From Rhytidiadelphus loreus (lineage: Eukaryota > Streptophyta > Bryopsida > Hypnales > Hylocomiaceae): DNA of 64,000 bases. The notes beneath the pieces were generated by a model. It worked only from the letters and a program-made list of their open reading frames with translations. It searched no databases and was not told where the DNA came from. A program made the translations under genes and the position numbers. Positions within the stretch are counted from its first letter, which is position 1, and each line of letters begins with the position of its first letter. Positions 43,616 through 55,100 of the stretch are shown here, piece after piece. The stretch covers positions 86,298,981 through 86,362,980 of the forward strand of contig OX344762.1 in the NCBI GenBank assembly GCA_947034895.1, given 5' to 3'.

Positions 43616-45436
43616 CACTATTAGATGCAATTACAATTTTACAATTTTTATGTAAAATTTTTGGAGAACACCAAAGTTATTCGTAAAGTACCCAAAACCG
43701 GGGTTTAAACCCATGAGTTTTGTGAAAAAGCCGGTTGAGTTAAAAAAGTCGAAATAAAAGTGGGTATGAAACTTATTTTTCCATCAAAATGGTGCCTAAA
43801 AAATTTTGGTCCTCACTTTTGAAGTCGTGTGACATAAGTATCTTACAAAAAAGTTTGATGCTTCAACTATAGTTGCCTTTTCAACTTCAAAAAAAGTCAT
43901 GCCCAAAGTAGGGGGGACTTTACAAATAACTCAACCATCATTTAATTTGTGTTTTAAGAAGACATCCTCCCCAAATTTTGGTTATAAAAAAATGAAAACC
44001 ATTGTGCTTGTAGGCAATGTTTTGTCAAAATAGCTTCAAATTCATCTAAAGTGATATTTGAATCTTCAAAAGATAACTTCCTTTCCATCACCAATTTGAT
44101 AGATTGATTGAGATGAGTGATATATTTATACAAAGATATAACAAAAATGTGCTAATATTCAAAAAAATAATCATGTTTTACCCTTGGATGGAGACATCCC
44201 CATGATCATAAAGTACCATCCAAAGTGCGTTCATTATTTCATCAATTCTTTGAAAGTCATTCATTGTATATTTGTAAACCTTGTCTTCTTTACGAACTTA
44301 AAAGTTAACCTTAGAAGGACATTGAGGCTAAAAAACATTCGATTGATGATTCTCAAGATTATTGTAGAACTAGTTGTAGAATTGAAGAATGCACCTATTG
44401 GGCTAAAAATCAGTTTTTTTTGGCAAAGCACCTTAGTGAAAGGTCTTGTCCTTTCAAGAGTTAAACTTTACAAATAGAAAGGACGGAGCCTATGACTATG
44501 TAGTCAACTTGAAAATCTCCCACTTTGTTTCTTCAATTTCTTCACTATTTAAGAATGAATTTTTTATTTTATTTTTGAGATATGAATTCACATGTCTAAT
44601 ATATGTCATAAAAAAATAATAAATGTTTCAAAATTTTCAAAATTCTAGAGTAGAAGTACATCAAAGTATAGAATAAATTTTTTTTGTCACTTTAAGTTTA
44701 GAAATGAGGTTATAGATCCTCAACTTCAAACTTTAATAAAATACTTATTTTTTGGAATTTTCAAATTCCCAAGCAAAGTAGAAACTTTACTTCAAAAACT
44801 TCATTTTGTTAGTTTTATTCAATAGGAAAAAGAAACCATTTTGAATGTCAAAATCGAGTATCAAGGAAAAACAATTCAAAAAATTAAAATGCATAGTACA
44901 CGTGTACCATTTTTTTTCAATTATTTATTTCATATTCCATATAAAATCAAAAAGCAACTAATAGGATTTGAATGTAATTCAATGATGTGGATATAGCATC
45001 ACAAAGTTCCACACAAAAAATGGGATGAGCATCATTCAATATGCAAAAAGCTATTTTGACCATTCAAAGGATACTTTTAGACCTTGGCATCATTCAAAGG
45101 TTGACTAATACACAAACTATGAATTATGTTTTTAAAACCAATTGATTTTATTTCATTTATTTTGGGCAGTGTAGAGAGCAATCTTCACTCAAATGATGAA
45201 ACTATTTACATCCATAGAAATGGATGAAGCTTGCAATATATTGATGAAAATTCATTTATTTATCCAAAAAAGTGTAGATTCATCCAAAATAGAGCAAGAC
45301 CATCTGAAAATTTGGTAGCAATTTAGTGGATGACTGTACTGATTTCAGATTTCATCCACTGAAAATGGAAGAATATATCCCCTATTAAAAATTTTGCATC
45401 GTTTTTATCAAGCTAAAATCCGCTCAAAAATGCATA

Positions 45437-45758
45437 AAACCCTAAACCTTCTCACTTTCTCTTCGTCATCACCAGTTGTGTAGCTGGTTCTGCTCTCAGA
45501 TTACCGGCAGTGTTGCGCATGAAGCGATGTTCCTCATTCGTAGCGTCTGGATTGTAGTCACTAGAGTCTCCAGCTCCAATTTTAGGGTTTTCAGTTTGTG
45601 GTTCAGCTGCAACTTAAGTATGGTTTCGAAAGCTTGCTGACGGAGTATCAATGGCGGATCCCGAGGTGGATGTTTCGTGTTTTGTTAGAGTAGGAAGGAT
45701 TGGGGTTCGCCTGCGTTGGTGTGTTTTATAGGGTTTTGAGTGTGGTCACGGTCATGCG
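45437..45758 (+). promoter_or_regulatory. RING gene 5' region with telo-box motifs
   Basis: AAACCCTAAA occurs at 45437-45446 and TTTAGGGTTT at 45581-45590, and the sequence turns GC-balanced towards the ATG at 45759. These telo-box motifs are common near transcription starts of plant housekeeping genes. No TATA box is certain. Confidence 0.4.
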
Positions 45759-46520
45759 ATGGCAGGAATGAGCGGTGCAGGAGGGGAATCGTGTCCGATT
45801 TGCTTGGAAACCGTGACAGGGGAAGCGTTTCTGGACCAATGTTTCCACCGCTTTTGCTACCACTGCATCCTACAATGGTCGGAGATGGTACTCACGGCGT
45901 CATCAGCCAAGACCGGCAACAACTCCAAACGCCCGGTTCCTCCTCTCGAGTGTCCGCTTTGTAAAACGCACTACACGTCCATCGTCCACGACTTAGTTTC
46001 CGGAAACAAGTTTCAGCGCGATTTCTTGCTCGCCCCCGATGGTCGGCAGTTCCGTCTCCTGGAAGCTCATCGACGCCGTTTGGCAGTGTATCAAAAGCCT
46101 GGAGCCCCTACGACAGATATGGATCCCGCGCGAACTGTGATGAAGGCCAACAAGTGGTTGCCGTGCTGGGTACGACGGGAACTGGAAGCGTTGATGCAGG
46201 ACGACGATGTGGCCATGGTGACGCATCATGTGGTCGGGGTTGTCGAATCGCTGCAGAAGCGATCACGACACTCCATGTTTCGGCCGGATGCTAATGGGAT
46301 CTGGAAGAACTGGTGCAGCGCAGTCGCAGCTGCGGTGCGACCGTTTGTGTTTGAGGATGCTGAGACTTTCGCGGTGGAGCTCTGGAAATTCCTGGATGCC
46401 GGAATGGACATCGCTTTCTATGATCAACAGTTGCTGGATTCGGCTGTAAACGACGTCCAGGGTGCTGCAGTGGAGGAGACGACGAGGCCAATACTACTGG
46501 ACGAAGATGTGGAGCCTTAG
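45759..46520 (+). CDS. RING-HC protein with Topors-like C-terminal region, single exon, 253 aa
   Basis: A C3HC4 RING finger is formed by Cys12, Cys15, Cys28, His30, Cys33, Cys36, Cys65 and Cys68 (CPICLE ... CFHRFCYHC ... CPLC). The loop between the sixth and seventh ligands is unusually long and Ser/Lys-rich. Downstream, NKWLPCWVRRELEALMQDDD and later ELWKFLDAGMDIAFYDQQLL resemble the conserved segment after the RING in Topors-type E3 ligases (W-x-x-RELEALxxDDD ... AYDQ). No transmembrane segment or signal peptide. It is expected to be an E3 ubiquitin (possibly SUMO) ligase; the substrate is unknown. The frame is uninterrupted from ATG to TAG, so no intron is needed. The start could also be the Met three codons later. 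Stop at 46518-46520. Confidence 0.88.
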   Translation: MAGMSGAGGESCPICLETVTGEAFLDQCFHRFCYHCILQWSEMVLTASSAKTGNNSKRPVPPLECPLCKTHYTSIVHDLVSGNKFQRDFLLAPDGRQFRLLEAHRRRLAVYQKPGAPTTDMDPARTVMKANKWLPCWVRRELEALMQDDDVAMVTHHVVGVVESLQKRSRHSMFRPDANGIWKNWCSAVAAAVRPFVFEDAETFAVELWKFLDAGMDIAFYDQQLLDSAVNDVQGAAVEETTRPILLDEDVEP

Positions 46521-48862
46521 GGATTGTATGGAGATCGACGACCTTGCGACTCAGATGCTCCGAAACGGGGCGTGTATTTATCTCTGCTGTTCTCAAAATT
46601 GCCTTGATAGGGTGAGTCGCCTATCTCGAAGAATTTATGTTGAAGGTTCAACTGTTGTAAAACCAAGCCCTGCTGATTAAGGTATCATTCTTTGTATCAT
46701 ATTTGTTCGAGGGTGTAGATTATCCGCACTGCCTGGTATTTAGTGTAATGCAGTAAACTCAGAATGTGAATCCAGGACAGTAGTGAGTATCCTGGTCACG
46801 GCATTAGAACCATTTCGAGGCATGAATTCGGCTACAGAGGGTACCTCCGGGATGTATATTTTTTCAAAATAGGGAGATTAATTCACTTAGTTGAAAATCA
46901 ATTGCTTAGAGCAGGCACTTCTTGGATGACCTTGACTTGCTGCTGTAAATTGGATTCATTCTTATTTTATAAACTCTTAACCCACATTGGACCTCATGTT
47001 TGTTTTTTTGTCAGATTTAACCCCTAAATGCCCAAGGCTTGTTTTGAGCTACTTGGAATTTGCTGTAAATTGAACAAAATGTCAACATTTTGATAAGTTG
47101 TATCAATTTTTTTGGAATTGTAACCATACAAATTCAAATTAGACATGGTAGAGATCTCATAGGAAAAGAAAATACAACAATATCACTTATGGAGTGAAAG
47201 ATTATAATGTTTGACCATGAGGGTGTTAAAATTGCAAAAGTGATGTGAAGTCTTTCAATCCTCTTTCACAAGCCAAATCTAAAAAGTTGGTGACCAAAAA
47301 AAATGAGGTTAAAGGGTCTAATATGTATATTTTAATCAATTTATGGCTTCTCAAAATTTACTCCATAATTTTTTTGAATGAATTTTGAATATGATTTTTT
47401 CTCCAAGATCTAATGTATTTGAGGTTCATTTCTAAGAGCTCTCTACACTATGGGAAGTTAAGATTGCAATGGGTACCCTTGCACAAAATCTTGAATAGAA
47501 AAAACACTATTAATTATTTAAAATTGTATTTTTGATTCTAAAACTAGACTTCAAGAAGAACTTTCCAAAAATATAAACTACTAAAAATAGCAACTTGGTT
47601 AGGTTTTATTTAACTTTAAAGTTTTGCAAACACTAGATTTTGATGCCTTGGGCATTTAGGGGTTAAGTAGGTCATGAGGAGGTTTTCTTTTCTTCAATAT
47701 GATTTATTTTGTGACCAATACATGCAATGTCCTTGATTCATTATAGTGATATCAAATTCGGCTGTATCTTTATTATTCTTTGCACAATATGATCTGTCAA
47801 ATTGGTCATTTTAAAATAATGCATTCTTAGTCTTTTAGGAACTCTGCCAAACAGGCTAATGCTGGAAATATGTAACTACTGTGGACATTGCACTTGGATA
47901 CAAGTTTGTGAAGTGTTCAGAACGGGTGCATTTCGTCATTACATGCTCAACCCTAGTCCAAAACTCATGACTATCTAATTTCTGACTTTTGTTGCTGCAG
48001 ATATAATTTGTCTGAACGGGATCTCATAGACCCTCCAAACAAACTTGCAATACCTCCAAATAGATATAATCATTTATTAACAGATAGAATGAAGTAGCAT
48101 CAAAGATTTTTTAAGCGATTGCTGTGTAGCACACGAGTTATAATTGCATCTACAGTTCTTGCTGATACTCAAACTACAATTCCTCATCATGGTTAAATAA
48201 AAATTCTCAAAGTACATAACGTAGCATCCAGAAACACGGGTACTTCTGCAATGTAACCAAACTTGATGACATTTCCAGTCCTCAAACTGTGAATACAACT
48301 AACTACCCACAGTCAAAAGGTACCAAGGGTAGACCCCTGGCGAATGAGATTCTGAACTCTGGTCACAAAATCTAAGTTAATTGACACATGCGGGGGGCCA
48401 CTATGCAGGCGACCTTCGGTGGGTTGAACTGCATTCACCTCGGAATGCACACCACATCAAGTCCAACACCGGACCCTGTTCCATTTCGTTCCAATGAATG
48501 ACAAATTCATCTGCTCGACACGCACCCCGCGTACCCAAATGTAGAACAAAGAGTCCACTGAGAACGAAGAACATGCTCCAAAGTATGCCTCATCAGCTAC
48601 CATTATTCCAGCACAATCATGCCTTTTGTGAACAATCCACTCTCGTTGAAACTAAAAATTCATCGACGGAACAAGTAAATGCCATAATCATAAATCAGCG
48701 AGAGTTCAATAGCAGAGGGCCTCTTGCATCTCCGCCTCACGAGCAATATCAATTCGCACAGCTCTTCAGCCTTGCCTACCAAACATATCAACGTAACTGA
48801 TCCGCCCTAAGAAATCAGGCGGACGGAACGACTCCGCCAAAACCTACAAACGCAATGGGTGA
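46521..48862. other. Convergent intergenic region between RING and NDUFA8 genes
   Basis: It holds the 3' flanks of both genes and one well-defined TTAA element (47017-47666). The 48300-48860 part is GC-balanced and is probably the NDUFA8 3' UTR. Short frames there have no recognisable domain. Confidence 0.5.
47017..47666. mobile_element. TTAA-type element, 650 bp, with 18-bp perfect terminal inverted repeats
   Basis: Left: TTAA (47017-47020) + CCCCTAAATGCCCAAGGC. Right: GCCTTGGGCATTTAGGGG + TTAA (47663-47666). The 18-base ends are exact reverse complements, with TTAA outside both. The interior is AT-rich and non-coding. This is the best-preserved example of the family in the window and fits a non-autonomous piggyBac-type element. 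Confidence 0.88.
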
Positions 48863-49378
48863 CTACAGGGGGCAGGTCGCTTCGAATTCCCGTTGCTCCT
48901 TACGGCAAAGCTCAAACTCGTTGCTATAATAGTCCATGCACTTCGTGTACGATTCCATGGCCTTCGGGCACTTGGTATTCAGCTCCCTCAACCTGCCATA
49001 TCCGCCATTCCCTGAGAATCGTCCTCTCATGCACAATGCCAACACTCCCCGAGCCAGAACCCACGCTACGTGAAGAATTCACAATCAGCTTCACCTGTCC
49101 TGGCTATAAAGTCCTCCGAAACCACTATCGCATCATGAACAACCCTTTGAAAACAAGGAATTAGGGTTTCGACAATTAGGAACTTACAAGGAGATGACGC
49201 ATCGGGTCACGTCCTGACCCTGCTGCAAGCACTTCTCGGGGTTGGGATCGCTCCTCTTGCAATCCAGAAACGCTCTGTTCTGCGCGCCACACTTGGACCC
49301 GATGTGCTTCGACGAGGACATCAACACGGCGGAGGTGGTGATGGGCGCCCCTTCCAGCGACTCCGCGACGCTCCCCAT
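48863..49378 (-). CDS. NDUFA8: NADH dehydrogenase (complex I) subunit NDUFA8, twin CX9C protein, 106 aa
   Basis: Two exons (minus): 49378-49188 and 48992-48863, 321 bp in frame, donor TT|GTAAGT, acceptor GGCAG. The protein starts MGSVAESLEGAPITTSAVLM, then KHIGSKC. It carries the cysteine pairs of a CHCH protein: CGAQNRAFLDC and CLQQGQDVTRC (CX9C), then CPKAMESYTKC and C..YYSNEFELC, ending KEQREFEATCPL. The phrase SDPNPEKCL..G.DVTRC and the 106-residue length match plant NDUFA8. The protein is imported to the mitochondrial intermembrane space by the Mia40 disulfide relay and sits on complex I. A longer upstream frame from 49405 is not needed; the ATG at 49378 gives the family length. Confidence 0.96.
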
Positions 49379-49659
49379 GGTTCCTGCAACCCTCTGCCAC
49401 CCCACCAGAGCTCGGCTTCCTTACCCCGTCCTCCCCTCGCGACCACGAAGCTCCGGTCCGAAAAGTTTCACAGGAATCCCAGCAACGGAGAGCGTTCAAC
49501 ACCATCGCAGAGGTGCCAGTTCGCAAGAAGGGAGATGACGACCCACGACCGCGCCGGGCCTGTTTTGGGTGGATCCTTCCACCGTGAAACTTGATTCCGT
49601 GCAGCCCTTCAACAGGACGGTCCATTTGGTACCCTGAACCCACGGAGTTCACCACTGTT

Positions 49660-51990
49660 TCTTCTCATTTTGTCACTGTTGATGCTAATTATTTTTAAGA
49701 GATGTAAAAACACTTTTCAGATTTTTTTTGGTGAAAATTTGAAATCACTATGAACTTCTAAGGGAAAAGAAACAAAAATTCTTATAAAAAATAAAATGTG
49801 CTCAAATTATATGAAGTTTTCTCCATGTGTGTATACAATAGTGTGAAATATCATAGAGAAAAGTTTCTTCTCAAATTGAAGTGGAAATTAGACCTTGTTA
49901 AGTTCATTACATTAGTTGGGCCTAAAAAGGGCAATTTTGTGGTTTAAATTCATATTAAGAACAAAGAAGTTGAAGTTGCCAAAATGCACTACATGGTGAT
50001 CATGGATTGAACATTTTTCTTGTAGAAAATTCAAAATATATCACAATGAGGGAATATCCAATTTCATTCACTAAAAATTCATCTAAGCACCTTCCCCCAA
50101 AAGGTTGAAAAAATGTTTTTTCTATCTTATATGCCTCTTTGATATCATCCAAAAGATACAAACTATCTTCTCATGCATTTCATGATTAAGTCCACCTCAA
50201 AAATTCACCTTGTATATTTCCTTTGACCTTCAATAAGTAAATACAATTACTAATGAATAGAGTCCATTCTACCAATCCAAACTAATTGCACCCCTACTAA
50301 TTCAACAATTAATCAATTCAAACATTTGGAAGTTGGAAGTTTAGGGTAAATTCATCTAATTTTGAAAGTTGCATGAGAAAAAAGTGAAATATATCCCATT
50401 AAATTAGTTGCATTCTTACAATTTTATAGCCTTCCAAAGGTATTGGAGCCTTTCTTAATTTGTTTTGTGAACAAACAAGGAAGATTGACCACAACAAAGC
50501 ATAAACTCAATATAGCTTCATTTTATTTGAGTTTTGAAATTTAGCAAATAATTAGAGAAGATGAAGAAAAAATTTCAGAATTTTCCACCGTGTAGATTGC
50601 GAGATATTAACATTTGAAGTGACAAAAATCCTTTTTTTGACCCTGTGAAAATATGGGCAGCTGCACTTCAAAAGGTCACATTTGTAGGAAAACATGTCCA
50701 AAATGGTGGTTAATTTTTGGATTCATTCCTCAAGTCAAGTTCGCTACATGCTTGAAAAATTTTAGATCATCTAGAATTTTACAACATATAGGAAAAAAAT
50801 AGTAAGTAGAAAGAAGTAAAGAATGATTAAAAATACTAAATTGTTAATAATTTATTCATAGAATTGAAGAATTTCAATCCCAATGGTTGTAATACACCTA
50901 ATGCTTTTATTTTTTTCCAAAAATATTTAAAATTGAATTAAATAAAGGACTCCAAAGTTTATTATAGAGTAGAGATTCCATAACTACCCACAAACTAACC
51001 CAAACTAAAATTCCTCGTAACTTTCATCTCATTAATCAAAATGGAATGATTCAAAGCTTAACACATATATAAAAATCTAGAGAATCAATTTCAAATTTCA
51101 AATTTTTTAAAAAGTGATTTTCAAAGAAGTTTTTTTTTTGCCCGTGTTGCTTGCCAAACATTGAAAATTACATATCATGCAATAACTTTTGAACCATGTA
51201 GTCAAAAGTTATGAAAATTGTTGGGCCTTGAATCTACTCCTCGTCCCCATATTGTGTGAAATTTCCAAAGAAAATAAATAAAAACTTTGTCTGTAGTGAG
51301 CTGCCCAAAATTGCTATGTTGCCAAAAAATATTGTTTGAACGTTTAGGGGTTAAGCACTTTATAATAATATACTTGCAAAAGAGTTATGTTTTGGTCATC
51401 TAGTGTCTAAATCCATATTTCTTTTGTACCAGGTTCATCTAAATTTATGATGCACTTCCAATTATACTAGCCTCGAATTCTTAATTTACCAGAGTCAATA
51501 TTGCCAATGTCCCCATTCTACAGAGAATGGTCATGCAATGAAGAAGGTGTGACTACCCCATTGAGAAAAACAAGCCTAAATCTATTTCCCTAGCTTTTTG
51601 TAGACAACTCACATTTGAGTTGATATATAACATTGTATAACCAGGCAATGATCCTCCCCATGCTGGAAAGATATTATGCTTTGCTAGATGCTTGGGAGGG
51701 ACTTATCCGTTAATTCAAGGATTGGCTCAAGACGAGTACTGTGTAACACAATTTTGTTCCCTGTACAGGTCCCATTTTCAAAGATGGAAAAGGGCCTCTA
51801 CCTCATTGGTAAACAATGTCATGGGAGTCAATATTTTCATTCCAGACAAGTTCATGGAAAGGACTATCTGAGTACTTCCAGCAAACCACATACTGCATAA
51901 GCTTGGAACCATGTGCTTTGACTCCCGAACACTGAAGCACTTCGCAATGTGTATGGAACTTGATAAAGTTCGTCCATCTTCGTCAATGAA
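49660..51990. other. AT-rich intergenic repeat DNA between NDUFA8 and IAR1
   Basis: Starts as the divergent upstream side of two genes, then becomes AT-rich with no protein-like frame. The one clear structure is the repeat copy at 50980-51354. No RNA gene was found. Confidence 0.5.
50980..51354. mobile_element. TTAA-ended dispersed repeat, copy 2 (homologue of 7194-7594)
   Basis: The right end TTGTTTGAACGTTTAGGGG + TTAA (51351-51354) is intact, better than in copy 1. Interior blocks (TTAATCAAAATGGAATGATTC, ATCATGCAATAACTTTTGAA, GTGTGAAATTTCCAAAGAAA, GTAGTGAGCTGCCCAAAA) align with copy 1 throughout. The left end is not recognisable and may be truncated. Confidence 0.72.
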
Positions 51991-52166
51991 GAACGTTGCT
52001 TTTTGTTGTCAAAATTTATGTAAAATCAAACAAAAGAAAGTCTCCTTATGACAAACTTGCTACTAAAACATGAGGCTTCTTGATCAAAATTGTAGAATAG
52101 TGAATCTACTGATATATTGATGAGAGTGTGCGGTTTTACGACCACAGGGAGCTTGTGCCCTTGGCT

Positions 52167-55100
52167 ATGGCGACGGCGAGGAAGTTGACGGTGGCCATGG
52201 CTGTGAAGGCCCTGCTTCTCCTCGCAGTGCTTGCTCTATTTCCCTGCGCTGCGATCGCCGACGTCCACGCTTCCATGCCCGCTTTGGCGGCTCACATTCG
52301 GGAGATTCAGCGACTGGCGAAAACCGCGCACGGGGAGGGGGAGGTCGAGGAGCCGGATTTGGTTGGACCGTTCGGAGTGGCGGAGCCTGTTGGAGCGGAG
52401 GATGAGGTGCCGAAGGTGGATGCAACGAGTCAATTGTTCGCTCACATTCGTGAGGTGCAGCAGAAGGTGGCGGAGAAGTTGGAGAGCTTGAATGGTGAGG
52501 ATGAGACGGAGACAGAGACGGAGGGAATTATGGAAATTGCAAAAGAAGAGGAGGAGGAAGAGGCCGATGCCGGTGGAGTGGTGGATGCTTTAGTGCAGAA
52601 GAGGTTTATCCAGCTGGAGTCAACATTGAAGTTTTTGAATGACAAGGATGGCGCTGAGTGGAGTGCGGATGGTGCTCAAGGCGACGATGCTATCAATCTC
52701 TTGGATCAATTTGTGCGGGATAGGCAGAAAAAGAAGCGCAGTGTAGACGCGGAGGAGCCGGAGCCGCAGCTGGAAAATGATCATAGTCACGAGGCTATTG
52801 TCGAGCATGGAGAAATTGGAGACAGAAACAAGCACGGCGATCGTGATCACGGACCTGGACACCGCCAGCACGATCATGACCATGGAGATGCACATGTCGA
52901 TGCTGGCTTCTCTAGACTAAGCGATGCTCTTCATAACGACCAAGATCACGGCGATCACAGCCACCGGGACAAGCACAGGAAGAGCTTCAAGAAAACGAAA
53001 TTTATTCTGCCAGAAGAGATTGCAGAGGAGGATGATTTGCTCCAATATGGTTTCGAGGGACAGAAGTACCCAAGCGCTGAGCATCAAAGTCTATCGCGCG
53101 GTCCGGAGCTAGGTTCGTTTTTTTCTCTGCGATCGTTTTAGCTTCCAATTTTTTGCAGTGGAATCTTCGTTTTCCTATTGTACGATGATGGATTGAGTTC
53201 CGAAGAAGAATTGCACTGCGTCCGTTCGACGATGACGAGCATTACAAGCATTCATTACTCAAGAATTTGTCTTCAGATGGGCACTACAAAAACTGTGAAT
53301 GCCTGAATTGTATGTCTGAATTGTCCACACGCAAAAGGTACAGCATTGTTGTATGGCGAAAGTCACTGCACTGTTGTGGTGGAAGTTCAACTGTTTGAAA
53401 GGCCATTCCTATCCATGAGTTTTGGCTCAAAAAATGAGGGTTTAGGGTTAAACTAATTCCTTCTTCCTATCCCTATTCTGCTTGTTGATTTTAAATGTGA
53501 CCGAGGGGCAGCTTCTATCTAGTTTCATTGCATATATTATTATTCTAAAAGGTCTACATGTTCTCACTGCTATTAGTGAGTATTTGAATCAAGTTCAGTT
53601 TTATGGTAATTGCAGGAAGTGATAATGCCTGCAAATAGACCTTCACTGATATATCTTACAGGTCCTGTGGGCCTAAATCTTCGACCAATAATTAGAGAAT
53701 TGGACATTGGGTGGCTATTACGTTGTAGTTTTATGCTGAAGTACATGACGATCGTTGTCGTTGTGCTGAATATCATTAACCAGACTACTCAAGCTGTACT
53801 TCAAGCTATTCTCGAAGGAAAACTTTGTTACAATATATTTGATGAGGACCTGTGTGCATGTGTGTGCATGTGAGAAGGCGTTTGGTTGCGAGCAATGGGT
53901 TGTTCACTGCTGGTGAGCCTGGCCTCTCTTATCTGCCTAGTGCTTCTCCCTTGCATTGTCTGTAAGTCTCTCTCAGAGTCCTTGATTCCCAATGGATTTT
54001 GAACTAATCTAATATATTGAAAAGTTTTGACTCTAAGATGCGCTTTGCAATTGCAACGTGTACACTTCGTGTGCTTTGAAGTTATTTTGAACTACTACGA
54101 CATGGAACATTGTGTCACGGATTCAATTCACCGCATTGCAAAGCTGAGCTGATACTTGTGCTTGATGCAGCAAATGGCAAGCCTTCAGAGACAGTAGTCA
54201 ATACCTTGGCTTCTTTTGGGGTAAGTTGTGCAAGGGTTACTGTCTCTTTGTTGGTGTATTTTTGCTTGGTAAAGATTGACATCTTACGATTCAATCATTT
54301 CAGTATTATCCGAACATAACCTTTGAATATCAGCGTTCTCTGAACACCTCATAGTTTTGTGGCATTTTGTCAGGTGTGATTTGTGGCTTGGTTCTAATTG
54401 CTGCAAATTGATTACGGTTTACACTGCATTATTGCAATGCAATCGATAGATCGGGCTATGTAGGCAATATCGTCCATACTATTCACAACGAAGATAAAAT
54501 TGACATTTATGGTGGTTACGTCGTGCAGGCTGGTGCGATGTTAGGAGATGCTTTTCTTCATCAACTTCCACACGCATTTGGTAGTTACTTGCTCGAGTGT
54601 AGAATGCTTTTTGCTTTCTAGCGTATAAAAAGTCATGGATGATGTTGATCAGATAGACATCTCTTGTCTAACGAATAATAGAGTTCAAACTATACACATG
54701 GAGAAGAAATTGTTCCTTGCTCCAAATCCTTGGAACTTAGGAACTAAGTTGAGCACGTGATATATAATCCACAACTCCTTAGTATGGGGCTTTTGTCGTG
54801 GCTACAGGAAACTCTGAGACTCCACATTCACAAGACGTCCGTCATCATGATCATGATCATTCTCACCCCCATGCGCATGGGCATGACCACATATTATCTG
54901 CAGGCCAAGGTCATGCACACTCACTGCAAGACTTATCGATTGGCCTTGCTGTACTTGGTAAGCCTTCACAAGTGATTTTACCAACTTATTACATTATTAC
55001 CTTCATATTTGCAATGTTTTGTAATCGTAGACTGCGTATAAGTTATTGAGTAATGTCTCAGCATTCATGATAGGTATATCACAGGTATTGAGTTGATACG

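Larger units (their letters stand above)
41740..45420. other. Divergent intergenic region between YEATS and RING genes
   Basis: From about 42100 the DNA is very AT-rich. It holds a tandem duplication (42793-43019), a possible TTAA element (43033-43422), the second R2 copy (43435-43615), a possible relative of the 60417 element (42275-42480) and a lone TTAA-type end, GCGCTTAGGGA+TTAA at 42760-42773. No transposase motif is visible. A 97-codon frame at 44184-44477 is AT-driven and not called. Confidence 0.5.

Noticed and set aside
49176..49655. 159-codon minus-strand frame overlapping NDUFA8 exon 1
   Set aside because: It is a different frame of the same strand across the NDUFA8 exon and leader; NDUFA8 itself matches a known family at the correct length.
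52165..52895. Minus-strand and alternate-frame ORFs within IAR1 exon 1
   Set aside because: They are shadow frames of a long repetitive Glu/His coding exon.
53438..53453. GGGTTTAGGGTTAA in IAR1 intron 1 as an element end
   Set aside because: It is a telomere-like TTTAGGG phrase without a CCCTAAA partner upstream in the intron.
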